64,000 bases of DNA from Pseudarthrobacter sulfonivorans (GTDB lineage: Bacteria; Actinomycetota; Actinomycetes; Actinomycetales; Micrococcaceae): the NCBI RefSeq assembly GCF_014712225.1, contig NZ_JACXBW010000017.1, positions 1 through 64,000 on the forward strand, given 5' to 3'. Made by a program: the position numbers and the translations under genes. The first letter of the stretch is position 1. Each line of letters begins with the position of its first letter. Below the pieces are notes generated by a model. The model worked only from the letters and a program-made list of their open reading frames with translations, was not told where the DNA came from and did no database searches. Of this stretch, positions 41,809 to 50,336 are shown in pieces.

Positions 41809-42603
41809 CTAAGGCGCCTTGCTGAACGGAATCTTTCTTCCATGGAGGATACGCCCGTAGGTGAACTCGATGGCTGCGATCATGGTGCTCTCATAACCGG
41901 TTTCGTTAAGCATCCCCACGACGTCCAGCATTTCAATCTGCCGCCGCTTGACATACAGGGCGGTACCCGAAAGATACCGCTTCGCCGTTTCGGCGGAATG
42001 GGATTCAAATTCCTCTAGAATCTCCCGGTAAGCCCAGTTCTGCAGTCCGATGCTCTCCGCGGCCCACAGGCTGTCCGTGATGACTCCGGCCATACCTTTG
42101 GCCAGCAGGCTGCGGAGCAGCCGGCGCGCCGTTGCTTCGCCCGGCATCTCGGAAACATACTCCAAGCGCAGCCTGGACGGTTCAAGCAGTTCCACCAACT
42201 TCCTGGCGCCAGTCCCGGACACATCCAGGGCTGGTATTTCGCCGGACACCGGATCCTGCCCAGCAACTGCGATATCCACATATGAACCGTCGTCAAACAG
42301 CGCGGCAAGTTCCTTTTTCACGGCAGGCGTGCCGGTGCTCAGGTCCCCGTAAAGAGCAGCCTTGGCAAGGAGGGGCACCACGCTCTCGGCAACCCTGGAC
42401 GGCGCGGAGGATGGGCCCAGGGAAAGAACCACGGCAGCGCCGGCTACTGCCTCCTCAAGGCTCTCCGCCATAGGCGCAACGGGTGATTTGCTCACCGCGG
42501 AATCGAAACCGACGACGTCGAACCCCGCCTTAATCAGCTCGCCGGCGATTACGGACCCGGCTTCGCTGTGACCGATAAAGGCTACTTTGGGATGCGTAGT
42601 CAT
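41809..42603 (-). CDS. NAD(P)-binding dehydrogenase with DUF1932 domain
   Basis: The 264-residue protein has a 6-phosphogluconate/hydroxyisobutyrate dehydrogenase-type Rossmann start (KVAFIGHSEAGSVIAGELIK), VVLSLGPSSAPSRVAESVVP and YVDIAVAGQDPVSGEIPAL, where the catalytic GGxPxA-like loop stands. The C-terminal half (ARRLLRSLLAKGMAGVITDS, GYESTMIAAIEF) is DUF1932. Related proteins reduce or oxidise hydroxyacids. It is three bases from the AKR gene in the same direction, so the pair forms an operon ending at the hairpin. Link to lig intermediates is inferred from location only. Confidence 0.8.
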   Translation of the reverse strand: MTTHPKVAFIGHSEAGSVIAGELIKAGFDVVGFDSAVSKSPVAPMAESLEEAVAGAAVVLSLGPSSAPSRVAESVVPLLAKAALYGDLSTGTPAVKKELAALFDDGSYVDIAVAGQDPVSGEIPALDVSGTGARKLVELLEPSRLRLEYVSEMPGEATARRLLRSLLAKGMAGVITDSLWAAESIGLQNWAYREILEEFESHSAETAKRYLSGTALYVKRRQIEMLDVVGMLNETGYESTMIAAIEFTYGRILHGRKIPFSKAP

Positions 42604-42606
42604 GGG

Positions 42607-43611
42607 CTATTGCCCCACGCGTGCGCTGAGCGAGTTTTCCCGGTCGAAAAGCCGCATTTGGGCGGCAGTGTGATGATCGCCCACTGGCTGCGTGACGTTA
42701 TCCAGAGCATAGATTTGTTCCGGGGTGAGCTTGACGTCCAGCGCATGCAGGTCTTCTTCAAGGTGCTCAACCCGAATGGTGCCCGGAATCGGCGACCAGT
42801 CCTTCCCCTTGCATAGCAACCAGGCCAGCGCCACCTGGGACAGGGTCGCACCGGCCTCCTCGGCCACGGATTCCACCTCTGTGAGCACCTCGAGGTTCTT
42901 TTCCAATGCACCGTCCATAAAGCGCGGGTTACTCAAACGCCAGTCGTCCTGATCGAGCTGGCTAAGGGACTGGATCTTTCCGCTAAGCAGACCGCGGCCG
43001 AGAGGTGAGTAAGGCACAAAACCGATCCCGAGTTCCTTCAACAGTTCCAGGGTTCCATCGTCGCCATCACGGGTCCACAGCGAGTATTCGGACTGCAGCG
43101 CGGTGACCGGATAGACCGCATTCGCCCGCCTGATGGTGTCCGGCCCCGCCTCCGAGAGGCCGATGTGGCGGATCTTGCCCTCGGCAATGAGTTCGGTCAA
43201 CGTTCCCACGACGTCTTCGATGGGCACCGTCTTGTCAACGCGGTGTTGGTAATACAGATCGATGTAATCGGTGTCCAGGCGCGTGAGGGAGCCTTCCACC
43301 GCGGCGCGGATGTTTGAGGCCGAGCTGTCCGCGGGTCCGGCGTTCCCCACGTGGGAGATCAGACCGAACTTGGAAGTAAGAACCACCTGGTCGCGGCGGC
43401 CCCTCAGAGCCTTCCCCAGGAGTACTTCATTCCTGAAGGGCCCGTAGAGCTCCGCGCTGTCAAAGTGGGTCACGCCCAGTTCCAAGGCACGGTGGATGGT
43501 ACGGATCGACTCTTTATCTGCTTGCCTATGGCCCGTGTAGAGATGGGACATACCCATGCAGCCGAGCCCGATCGCGGAGACGGTGAGGTCACGAAGCTTG
43601 ATGTAATGCAT
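42607..43611 (-). CDS. Aldo/keto reductase
   Basis: The 334-residue (beta/alpha)8 reductase starts MHYIKLRDLTVSAIGLGCMG. The catalytic tetrad is visible: Asp51 and Tyr56 in HFDSAELYGPF, Lys81 in LTSKFG and a His in YYQHRVD. NADPH-binding blocks include VPYSPLGRGLLSGK and PIPGTIRVEHLEEDL. The order fits the AKR13/YakC-like class acting on small aldehydes or ketones. It is upstream of the DUF1932 dehydrogenase and near the MHS transporter, so it could reduce or detoxify an aldehyde from aromatic catabolism. Confidence 0.92.
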   Translation of the reverse strand: MHYIKLRDLTVSAIGLGCMGMSHLYTGHRQADKESIRTIHRALELGVTHFDSAELYGPFRNEVLLGKALRGRRDQVVLTSKFGLISHVGNAGPADSSASNIRAAVEGSLTRLDTDYIDLYYQHRVDKTVPIEDVVGTLTELIAEGKIRHIGLSEAGPDTIRRANAVYPVTALQSEYSLWTRDGDDGTLELLKELGIGFVPYSPLGRGLLSGKIQSLSQLDQDDWRLSNPRFMDGALEKNLEVLTEVESVAEEAGATLSQVALAWLLCKGKDWSPIPGTIRVEHLEEDLHALDVKLTPEQIYALDNVTQPVGDHHTAAQMRLFDRENSLSARVGQ

Positions 43612-43665
43612 AAAACTACTTCCGGTCGGTTCGAGTCAGGTGGAAACAGGCAACGGCTGCGATCA

Positions 43666-43714
43666 GCACAGGCAAGGCCCAGACGATGGGGCTTCGTCCG
43701 GGCCTTGCCTGTGC
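43666..43714. terminator. Hairpin between AKR and MHS transporter genes
   Basis: GCACAGGCAAGGCCC and its perfect complement form 15-base arms with a 19-base centre that can pair GACGA with TCGTC. It lies 70 bases after the transporter gene's end on the minus strand and before the AKR gene, so it likely ends transporter transcription. No T-run follows. Confidence 0.6.
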
Positions 43715-43784
43715 TCAGTAGCCGGGCGGCCCACCGATGACCCGAATCATTTTGTGAGTCGGCTCATCGGCTAGGGCCGACGCT

Positions 43785-45137
43785 TTAAGGTTTGCTTGCG
43801 AATTCCTTAGTCGCCGCGCCCGTCATGATGTCGTTGTCCTTGGTCTCACGTGTAAGGAAAACGGCCGCCACGCTGATCGCGCACATGCCCACCATGAACC
43901 AAATGACGGGACCAATGTCCTTACCGGATGCCGCATAAAGGGAGGCAAGGATGACAGGGGTGAAGCCGGCGCCAATCAAACTGGCCAGCTGGTAACTGAG
44001 CGAGATGCCGGTGTACCGCGACCGGGGCGGGTACTGCTCGGCAAGGAATGCCGCCATCGGACCATAGATCATCGAGTAGAGGACCTTTAGGGTCACGAAG
44101 GCGATAAAGACAAGCGCGATGGTTCCGGACCCAATGGCCGCGAAGAGTGGATAGATCAACAGCGCGACTGCAATGCCTCCTGCCATCATGAGCCAGCGGC
44201 GGCCCAAGGTATCCGACAGTTTGCCGAAGACCAGGACCCCTGCAGAAGAGAAAAGCCCGCTGATGGACAAGCCGAACAGAACGCTGGAGCTGCTGGCACC
44301 GCCAGCGACAGCATAGGTTGGTCCAAAGGTGCTGATCATAGCGGACATGCTGAACAAGGATATGCAGCTCAAGGTGGTCAGGATGAGAATCCTGGGGTGG
44401 CGAAGTACCTCCATGAGAGGGGCGGACTCCTTCTTCTTTTCCTCTTGGGCAGCCATGGCAGCTTCGAAGACAGGGCTCTCGGAAACCTTGGCGCGTACGA
44501 TCAAGCCGATAACCAGCAAGGCCGCGGAGGCAAGGAACGGTAGGCGCCATCCCCAAGTAAGGAATGCATCGTGGGGCAGCAGTGCGACAACACCCATGGC
44601 ACCGGTTCCCAGGAAAGTGCCAAACGAGCTTCCGGCGGTAGCGAACGACGCGGCAAAGCCGCGTTTTTTCGCCTTGGCATGCTCCAGGGACATCAAGGCC
44701 GCACCGCCCCATTCGCCGCCCACACAGATGCCTTGAACTACGCGCAGCGTAACCAGCATGACAGCGCCCCAGGACCCGATGGCATCAGCCGGAGGAATCA
44801 GGCCCATCAGGAAGGAGCCGATGCCCATCCCCGCCATTGAGAGGACGAGCATTTTCTTGCGGCCAAGCCGGTCACCGAAATGGCCGAAGATCAGGCCTCC
44901 GACCGGACGGGCAACGTAACCGGCCGCAAACGTTGCCAGAGAGGCAATCGTGCCGGCCAGGGGATCCAGGTTGGAGAAGAACACCGGGCCGAAAACCAGC
45001 GATGCCGCGGAGGCATAGACGAAAAAATCGTAGTACTCGATGACACTTCCGAGGAAGCTAGAACCGACAACACGACGGACTTCCTTCTCCTTTTGTTCAG
45101 GCGTCAACACACGCACCTGTTCGTTTGTTGTGGACAT
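43785..45137 (-). CDS. MHS-family MFS transporter
   Basis: The 450-residue protein has 12 predicted helices and the metabolite:H+ symporter hallmarks SSFLGSVIEYYDFFVYASAA at helix 1, FGHFGDRLGRKKMLVLSMAG between helices 2 and 3, RVVQGICVGGEWGGAALMSL, and FGKLSDTLGRRWLMMAGG in the middle loop. MHS proteins import organic acids such as shikimate, benzoates, alpha-ketoglutarate or proline betaine. Position beside the IclR gene and a lig-type operator suggests uptake of an aromatic or alicyclic acid feeding the lig pathway. AAAGGAG precedes the ATG. Confidence 0.92.
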   Translation of the reverse strand: MSTTNEQVRVLTPEQKEKEVRRVVGSSFLGSVIEYYDFFVYASAASLVFGPVFFSNLDPLAGTIASLATFAAGYVARPVGGLIFGHFGDRLGRKKMLVLSMAGMGIGSFLMGLIPPADAIGSWGAVMLVTLRVVQGICVGGEWGGAALMSLEHAKAKKRGFAASFATAGSSFGTFLGTGAMGVVALLPHDAFLTWGWRLPFLASAALLVIGLIVRAKVSESPVFEAAMAAQEEKKKESAPLMEVLRHPRILILTTLSCISLFSMSAMISTFGPTYAVAGGASSSSVLFGLSISGLFSSAGVLVFGKLSDTLGRRWLMMAGGIAVALLIYPLFAAIGSGTIALVFIAFVTLKVLYSMIYGPMAAFLAEQYPPRSRYTGISLSYQLASLIGAGFTPVILASLYAASGKDIGPVIWFMVGMCAISVAAVFLTRETKDNDIMTGAATKEFASKP

Positions 45138-45252
45138 AACACTCCTTTGTGTAAGGATAGGCCCCGCTTGAGTGGTGATTCTCGGGGCGGCTGAATCGAA
45201 GCAGGGGTGTCCAGCAGGTCAACGGCTGGAGGAGGTAGCCCTCGCAGGATCT

Positions 45253-45269
45253 CAATGGAGGAACCATTG
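45253..45269. promoter_or_regulatory. Candidate GntR/FCD operator at the transporter-IclR promoter
   Basis: CAATGG-AGGAA-CCATTG, with perfect arms, in the divergent region between the MHS transporter and the IclR gene. It is the most symmetric of the four related sites in this window. Confidence 0.6.
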
Positions 45270-45532
45270 CTCCAATGATAGTGATCTAAGCCATATAGTC
45301 AATACCGCGTCTTGTCGCAACCGCTGCCCCTGGAGAGGGCGGAGTAGTCAACGGTGCAATCGGCAATCAGCTGGTGCTGTTCTTGCCCGGCTCGCTGGTG
45401 TTGCGCTGGCTTCCGGCCGACGGCTGGTTCCGGTGGCCGTGTTCATCGACGCACTACCACAGCGGGCACCGAGACCCAGGGTGTTCCGTTCATCGGTATG
45501 ATGAAAGCACTTCCCCTACTGAGAGGCGTCCC

Positions 45533-46330
45533 GTGGCCAATTCACCCTCCGGGGAATCCGTCATTCACCGTGTCGTTCGGATTCTTGGTGCCTTTGCGGA
45601 TGACGCCCCTGCCCTTCACCTGCGGGAGCTAAGCCGTAAGGTCGGCCTGCCCGTGTCCACAGTGCATCGCCTCGTAGGTGAACTGGAGATTGAGGGCCTG
45701 CTGATCCGGGACCCATCCGGACGGCTGCGGCATGGCCACCGGCTCTGGGAGCTGGCCTCCAGCGGTTCCCGGGCCGCCAGCCTTCGCGAGTCCGCCCTGC
45801 CGGTCATGGAGGACCTGGCCGCCCACACCGGCCACAACATTTCGCTGGGCGTACTCGAGGGCACCGATGTTCTGTACATCGAGCGGCTGGCGTTAAACGA
45901 ATCCGTCGTCAACATCACCAGGATCGCCGGCCGCCTCCCGGTCCATGGTTGTTCGGGCGGCTTGGTCTTCATGGCCTTCGCCCCCGAGACGGATCAAGAA
46001 CGGTTCCTGAGCCGACGACTAGAGAAACTGACAGATGCCACGGTGACGGATTCGCGGGAGCTGCGGAAAGTCCTGGCCATCATCCGCCAGACCGGATATT
46101 GCTCCATGGCCGGAATCATCGTGGATGAGTCCAGCGGGATCTCCGTGCCGATCTTCGCGGACGGAGATCAGCCCCTGGCGTGCCTCACCGCTATCGTCAC
46201 CAGGGGCCAGGAAAACGTTCCGGCGCTCGTCCCCCAAATGCAGATGGCTGCCCGTGCCATCTCCCGCCGCCTTGGGTACATCCCGGCACCCATTGGCACA
46301 ATGCGCCGAAGCCTCCCCGCGCCGACCTGA
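45533..46330 (+). CDS. IclR-family transcriptional regulator
   Basis: A GTG at 45533 after GAGAGG gives the 265-residue IclR protein (VANSPSGESVIHRVVRILGA). An upstream frame start would add 53 implausible residues. The N-terminal winged helix is LRELSRKVGLPVSTVHRLVG, and the C-terminal GAF-like effector domain includes SLGVLEGTDVLYIERLALNE and HGCSGGLVFMAF, then SMAGIIVDESSGISVPIF. IclR proteins control aromatic-acid operons. Being just upstream of the flavoprotein genes and divergent from the transporter suggests it regulates both. Confidence 0.9.
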   Translation: MANSPSGESVIHRVVRILGAFADDAPALHLRELSRKVGLPVSTVHRLVGELEIEGLLIRDPSGRLRHGHRLWELASSGSRAASLRESALPVMEDLAAHTGHNISLGVLEGTDVLYIERLALNESVVNITRIAGRLPVHGCSGGLVFMAFAPETDQERFLSRRLEKLTDATVTDSRELRKVLAIIRQTGYCSMAGIIVDESSGISVPIFADGDQPLACLTAIVTRGQENVPALVPQMQMAARAISRRLGYIPAPIGTMRRSLPAPT

Positions 46331-46402
46331 ACGCCCCTAGGCCGACCGGCGAACATCAGCCTCCTGCGGGCACCAAACCGCCCTGTTCCGTTCAACGACT
46401 CA

Positions 46403-46425
46403 GGTGTTCGAATCAATGGAACACC
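46403..46425. promoter_or_regulatory. Candidate IclR operator upstream of the flavoprotein operon
   Basis: GGTGTTC and GAACACC are perfect 7-base arms around a 9-base spacer, 90 bases before the first KstD-like gene and just after the IclR gene. A symmetric GAAC/GTTC-bearing site fits known IclR targets in general form. Binding is inferred. Confidence 0.45.
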
Positions 46426-46514
46426 ATCTCGGTAAGCGCCTGCCGCCGTGCCACGCTCAGGGAATTGTTCCAGCCCCCGCTGGACGTCAGACCCATGGAG
46501 AGTGAAAGAACCAA

Positions 46515-48173
46515 ATGCGCATCCTCAATGCTGAGAACGCCGGCCGCTATGACATCGTCGTGGTGGGCTCCGGTGCGGGCGCACTCACAGCCGCTGCCAC
46601 CGCAGCCCATGCAGGCCAGTCCGTGATCGTTTTGGAAAAGTCCGAGCTGCTGGGAGGCACCTCCGCTGTGTCCGGAGGCATGCTCTGGGTGGTGGACAAC
46701 CACTACGCCCGCGAAGCCGGCATCAACGATTCAAAATCCGCCGGCCGTGAGTACGTGGAGGCTGTGGCCCGCGGCCGCGGCCGGTCCGAACTGCTCGACG
46801 CAGCCCTGGACCACGGCGACACAATGCTCCGCTTCGCGGCGGACGAACTCGGAGTGCGGTTCATCTTCCTGGACAACTTCCCGGACTACCGCCAGGATCT
46901 GCCCGGCGCCGTTAAGGGCGGCAGGACGGTGGAGCCCGAGCTGTTCAACTGCCACGAGGCCCTCGGCCCCATGGCCCAGCACGTCCGCACGGACGGCCGG
47001 CTCCCCTACACCATGCAGGAATACGAGGACTGGGGCGCCTTCACCGCTTTCCCGTGGGACGACCTGAATGAGCGTCAGGCCAACGGGTTTGCGGCCAAGG
47101 GCCACGCCCTTGTAGCCATGCTCATCAGCGCATGCCTCAAAAATGGCGTTCATTTCGCTGTCGAGGCACGCGCTGAAAGGCTCCTTACCAGCGAGAGTGG
47201 CGTGACCGGCGTCGTACTCAGTGACGGTACCGAATTCGAAGCGAGCGCAGGCGTGGTGCTGGCCGCGGGCGGTTTCGAGTGGGACCGGCAGCTGGCAGAC
47301 TCGATGCTCGCCACCCGTCTGTACACCATGTGCTCACCGCCCTCAAATACCGGGGACGCCCTGAAGATGGCCCAGCGCATCGGTGCCATGACCCGTGGCA
47401 CCCGCGAAGCCTGGTGGGCGCCCATGTCCCTGACCGGGACAATGCGGGACGGGGAACCTGTCGGTTCGCTGCTGCGGTTCGAGCGCCAGGGGCCCGGCTC
47501 CATCATGATCAACCGCCACGGCCAGCGCTTCGCGAATGAGGCACAGAACTACAACGACCTGGCCCGCGTGCTGCACTCCTGGGATTCGGCGAACAACCAG
47601 ACACTGAACACCCCGGCCCACGTGGTCTTCGACCAGTCCTACCTCGAGCGCTACGGCATCATGGACCACCGCGCCGGCGACCCCACCCCGGCCTGGCTCA
47701 TCGAGGCGCCGACGCTGGCCGACCTCGCCGCCCGGATCAGCGTCCCCGCAGAAAACCTCGAAGCCACTGTGGAGCGGTTCAATGTCAACGCCGTCCAGGG
47801 CGAGGACCCCGACTTCGGGCGGGGGTCTTCAGAGTACGACCGCTACTGGGGGGACGCGGACAACCCGTGGCCGAACCCCTCGCTGGGGCCGCTGCAGTAC
47901 GGGCCTTACTACGCCCTCGAGGTTGTCAACGGAGCCTTCGGGACCTGCGGAGGTGTGGCCACTGACGGAAATGGCCAGGTCCTCGACGTCGACGGAAACA
48001 CCATCCCTGGCCTCTTCGCCGCCGGCAACACCACCGAGAGCCCCTATGCCGCCGGATATCCCGGCGCCGGGGCGACCCTGGGCCCGCTGATGACCATGGC
48101 GTACCTGGCCGGCCGCCGGTTGGCCGATCAACCGGCCCATTACGCGGCCGAGTCCGAGTCGGTGCCCGCATGA
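46515..48173 (+). CDS. FAD-dependent oxidoreductase, 3-ketosteroid-dehydrogenase-like (first)
   Basis: A 552-residue flavoprotein of the succinate dehydrogenase/fumarate reductase flavoprotein family, closest in style to 3-ketosteroid 1-dehydrogenase. FAD-binding GxGxxG is VVVGSGAGALTAAATAAHAG, followed by VLEKSELLGGTSAVSGGMLW. VVLAAGGFEWDRQL and NRHGQRFANEAQNYNDLARV are typical family blocks, and GLFAAGNTTESPYAAGYPGA ends the FAD site. Members dehydrogenate next to a ring ketone, or reduce the reverse. It overlaps the Dabb gene and is paralogous to the second flavoprotein. A ring-aromatising role is inferred. Confidence 0.88.
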   Translation: MRILNAENAGRYDIVVVGSGAGALTAAATAAHAGQSVIVLEKSELLGGTSAVSGGMLWVVDNHYAREAGINDSKSAGREYVEAVARGRGRSELLDAALDHGDTMLRFAADELGVRFIFLDNFPDYRQDLPGAVKGGRTVEPELFNCHEALGPMAQHVRTDGRLPYTMQEYEDWGAFTAFPWDDLNERQANGFAAKGHALVAMLISACLKNGVHFAVEARAERLLTSESGVTGVVLSDGTEFEASAGVVLAAGGFEWDRQLADSMLATRLYTMCSPPSNTGDALKMAQRIGAMTRGTREAWWAPMSLTGTMRDGEPVGSLLRFERQGPGSIMINRHGQRFANEAQNYNDLARVLHSWDSANNQTLNTPAHVVFDQSYLERYGIMDHRAGDPTPAWLIEAPTLADLAARISVPAENLEATVERFNVNAVQGEDPDFGRGSSEYDRYWGDADNPWPNPSLGPLQYGPYYALEVVNGAFGTCGGVATDGNGQVLDVDGNTIPGLFAAGNTTESPYAAGYPGAGATLGPLMTMAYLAGRRLADQPAHYAAESESVPA

Positions 48174-48517
48174 TCCGGCACATCGTCATGTTCCGCTGGA
48201 AGGACAGCTTCACCGAAGAAATCCGCGCCAGCTGGATCACCGGCCTGGAGCAGCTGGAAGGCAATATCCCCGGCCTGCTTTCGCTGGCCCACGGACCTGA
48301 CGTTTTGAACACGGACAGATCGTGGGACCACGTCATCGTTGCGGACTTCCAGGATCGCAATGCACTCGCCGTCTACAACACCCACCCCCTCCACGAGGCC
48401 ATCAAGCCCTACTCACTGCCGAACGTGCAGGACCTCGCCTATGTGGATCTCGAACTCGACGGTTCAGCGACGCCCCTCACCCCTTCAGGCAGCGCTGCCT
48501 TGACCTCCAAACGCTAG
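48170..48517 (+). CDS. Dabb-family (stress-responsive alpha/beta barrel) protein
   Basis: This 115-residue protein starts MIRHIVMFRWKDSFTEEIRA and contains YNTHPLHEAIKPYSLPNVQD, the typical Dabb layout with a His in the NTHPLHE segment. Dabb domains form dimeric alpha+beta barrels; some are olivetolate cyclase-like or work as accessory enzymes, others are stress proteins. It overlaps the first flavoprotein gene by four bases and precedes the second by nine, so it works with them, perhaps on the ring product or substrate. Confidence 0.9.
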   Translation: MIRHIVMFRWKDSFTEEIRASWITGLEQLEGNIPGLLSLAHGPDVLNTDRSWDHVIVADFQDRNALAVYNTHPLHEAIKPYSLPNVQDLAYVDLELDGSATPLTPSGSAALTSKR

Positions 48518-48526
48518 GAAACAGTC

Positions 48527-50281
48527 ATGACTGACACCCCCACCGCTATCCACCGCTGCGACATACTCATCGTCGGTTCCGGTGCGGCCGGCATGGCTAC
48601 CGCGCTGCGGGCCGCGCACGACGGCCTGAATGTCATCGTCGCGGAAAAGTCTCCGCACTTCGGCGGCACCACCGCGCTATCCGCCGGATGGGCCTGGGTC
48701 CCCGGCAACCGCAAGGGCGCTGCGGCCACGGGCGACACCCGCGCCGAAGCCGAAACGTACTTGAAGGCCCTGGCGCCGAAGACATACAACGAGGACGGCA
48801 TCGCCGGGTTCCTGGACACCGTTCCGGAAGCCATTGATTTCTTCGAGGACCACACCGAGGTCACCTTCAGCTATCCGGAGAAGGCACCCGACTACCAGAT
48901 GGACCTGCCGGGCGCCAGACTCGGCGGCCGCGCCATCCTGCCCACCGATGCCGACATCCGCATGCTGGGCAACCGCCGCAAGGAACTGCAGCCATACCTT
49001 AGCTCCTACACCGTTTTCGGCTACATGCCGCAGGTGGGTCCGGACCTGAGCACGATCCTGAAGGCCAATCAGTCCGTAAAGGCCTTTACCTACACGGCCG
49101 GCAAGCTGCTGAGGACCTGGGTGGACACTGCGCTGTTCCAGCAGCCCCTCAGGCGCACCAACGGCTCGGCCCTGATGACCCGCATGGTCGCTTCCGCGCT
49201 GGACGCGGGCGTGCGCGTGTGGACCTCCACTCCCGTGGAGGAGTTGGTAATTGACGACGGCGGCGCGGTCACCGGTGCGGTCCTTTCCGGCGAACACGCA
49301 GGCCGGGTGGAGGCAAGGCTGGGCGTGGTGTTGGCCGGCGGCGGCTTCTCCGGAGATGATGCCCTGCGCAGGCAGTACTTTCCGCATGACCGCAACGGCG
49401 GGGAGCACTTCACCCCGACCCAGGGCCATGACGGCTCCTCGGCACGGATGGCCATGAAGGTCGGCGGCAGGATCAATTCCGAGGTCTCCTCGGTAGGCTC
49501 ATGGGCACCCGTCACGGTCTTCAAGTACCTGCGCACCGGTGCCGAGCGCCTCTTCCCGCACCTGCGCCAGATCGGGCTCCCGGGCATGATCACCGTGGAC
49601 TGCAACGGCAAGCGTTTCGGGAACGAAGCCCTGAGCTACCACGATTTCGGCGGACAGATGCTGAAGCACATGAAGGACGAGGACTCTGTCTACGCGTGGA
49701 TCGTGGGCGACAGTAAGCTCATGGACAAGTACGGCATTGGCTATGCCAAACCTCGGCCGATCCCCCGTACCTTGTTCTACAAGATGGGGTACCTGGTTAA
49801 GGGCAAGACCCTGGAAAAGCTGGCCCGGAAGATCGGCGTCGACGCAGCCGGGCTGACGGCCACCATTGAGCGTTTCAACCGGGATGCCGTTGCCGGCGAG
49901 GATACCCAGTTCGGCCGTGGCTCTACCGCCTACAACCACTTCCGCGGGGACATGGAGCATAAGCCCAACCCGAACCTGGCATCATTGGACAAGGGTCCGT
50001 TCTTTGCCGCCAAAGTGCGCATGGGCGACCTGGGCACCTTCGCCGGAATCGACGTCGACTCGCACAACGCGGTGATCCGGGCCGACGGATCGCGAATCCC
50101 GGGGCTGTTCTCTGTGGGCGCCGCTGCAGTCTCCGTATTCGGCGGCGGCTATCCCGGATATGGCTCCCACATCGGCCCGGCCCTGGTATTTGGCTACCGC
50201 ATGGGACGGGACATCGCTGCGCTGGCCGCGGAGTCCGGTCACGCCGGAGCTGCGGAGCGTGCCGCGAAGATCGGCGTGTAA
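48527..50281 (+). CDS. FAD-dependent oxidoreductase, 3-ketosteroid-dehydrogenase-like (second)
   Basis: A 584-residue paralogue of the first flavoprotein: CDILIVGSGAAGMATALRAA, VIVAEKSPHFGGTTALSAGW, VVLAGGGFSGDDALRRQYFP, CNGKRFGNEALSYHDF and GLFSVGAAAVSVFGGGYPGY. Two KstD-like dehydrogenases in one operon suggests two successive desaturations of the same ring ketone, as proposed for 4-oxocyclohexanecarboxylate or steroid ring A routes. Electrons would pass to a quinone or another acceptor. The gene ends at the bidirectional terminator 9 bases on. The substrate is not determined. Confidence 0.87.
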   Translation: MTDTPTAIHRCDILIVGSGAAGMATALRAAHDGLNVIVAEKSPHFGGTTALSAGWAWVPGNRKGAAATGDTRAEAETYLKALAPKTYNEDGIAGFLDTVPEAIDFFEDHTEVTFSYPEKAPDYQMDLPGARLGGRAILPTDADIRMLGNRRKELQPYLSSYTVFGYMPQVGPDLSTILKANQSVKAFTYTAGKLLRTWVDTALFQQPLRRTNGSALMTRMVASALDAGVRVWTSTPVEELVIDDGGAVTGAVLSGEHAGRVEARLGVVLAGGGFSGDDALRRQYFPHDRNGGEHFTPTQGHDGSSARMAMKVGGRINSEVSSVGSWAPVTVFKYLRTGAERLFPHLRQIGLPGMITVDCNGKRFGNEALSYHDFGGQMLKHMKDEDSVYAWIVGDSKLMDKYGIGYAKPRPIPRTLFYKMGYLVKGKTLEKLARKIGVDAAGLTATIERFNRDAVAGEDTQFGRGSTAYNHFRGDMEHKPNPNLASLDKGPFFAAKVRMGDLGTFAGIDVDSHNAVIRADGSRIPGLFSVGAAAVSVFGGGYPGYGSHIGPALVFGYRMGRDIAALAAESGHAGAAERAAKIGV

Positions 50282-50289
50282 TTCTGAAT

Positions 50290-50331
50290 ACTGATGCTCC
50301 GGAGCCCATGCCGGGGCTCCGGAGCATCAGT
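50290..50331. terminator. Bidirectional terminator
   Basis: Perfect 18-base arms (50290-50307 and 50314-50331) around six bases, followed on the plus strand by TCATTTT. It separates the convergent second flavoprotein gene and the first GntR gene. Confidence 0.85.
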
Positions 50332-50336
50332 CATTT

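Noticed and set aside
43921..44712. 263-codon minus-strand frame within the MHS transporter gene
   Set aside because: Out-of-frame shadow of the transporter on the same strand, rich in Arg, Cys and His.
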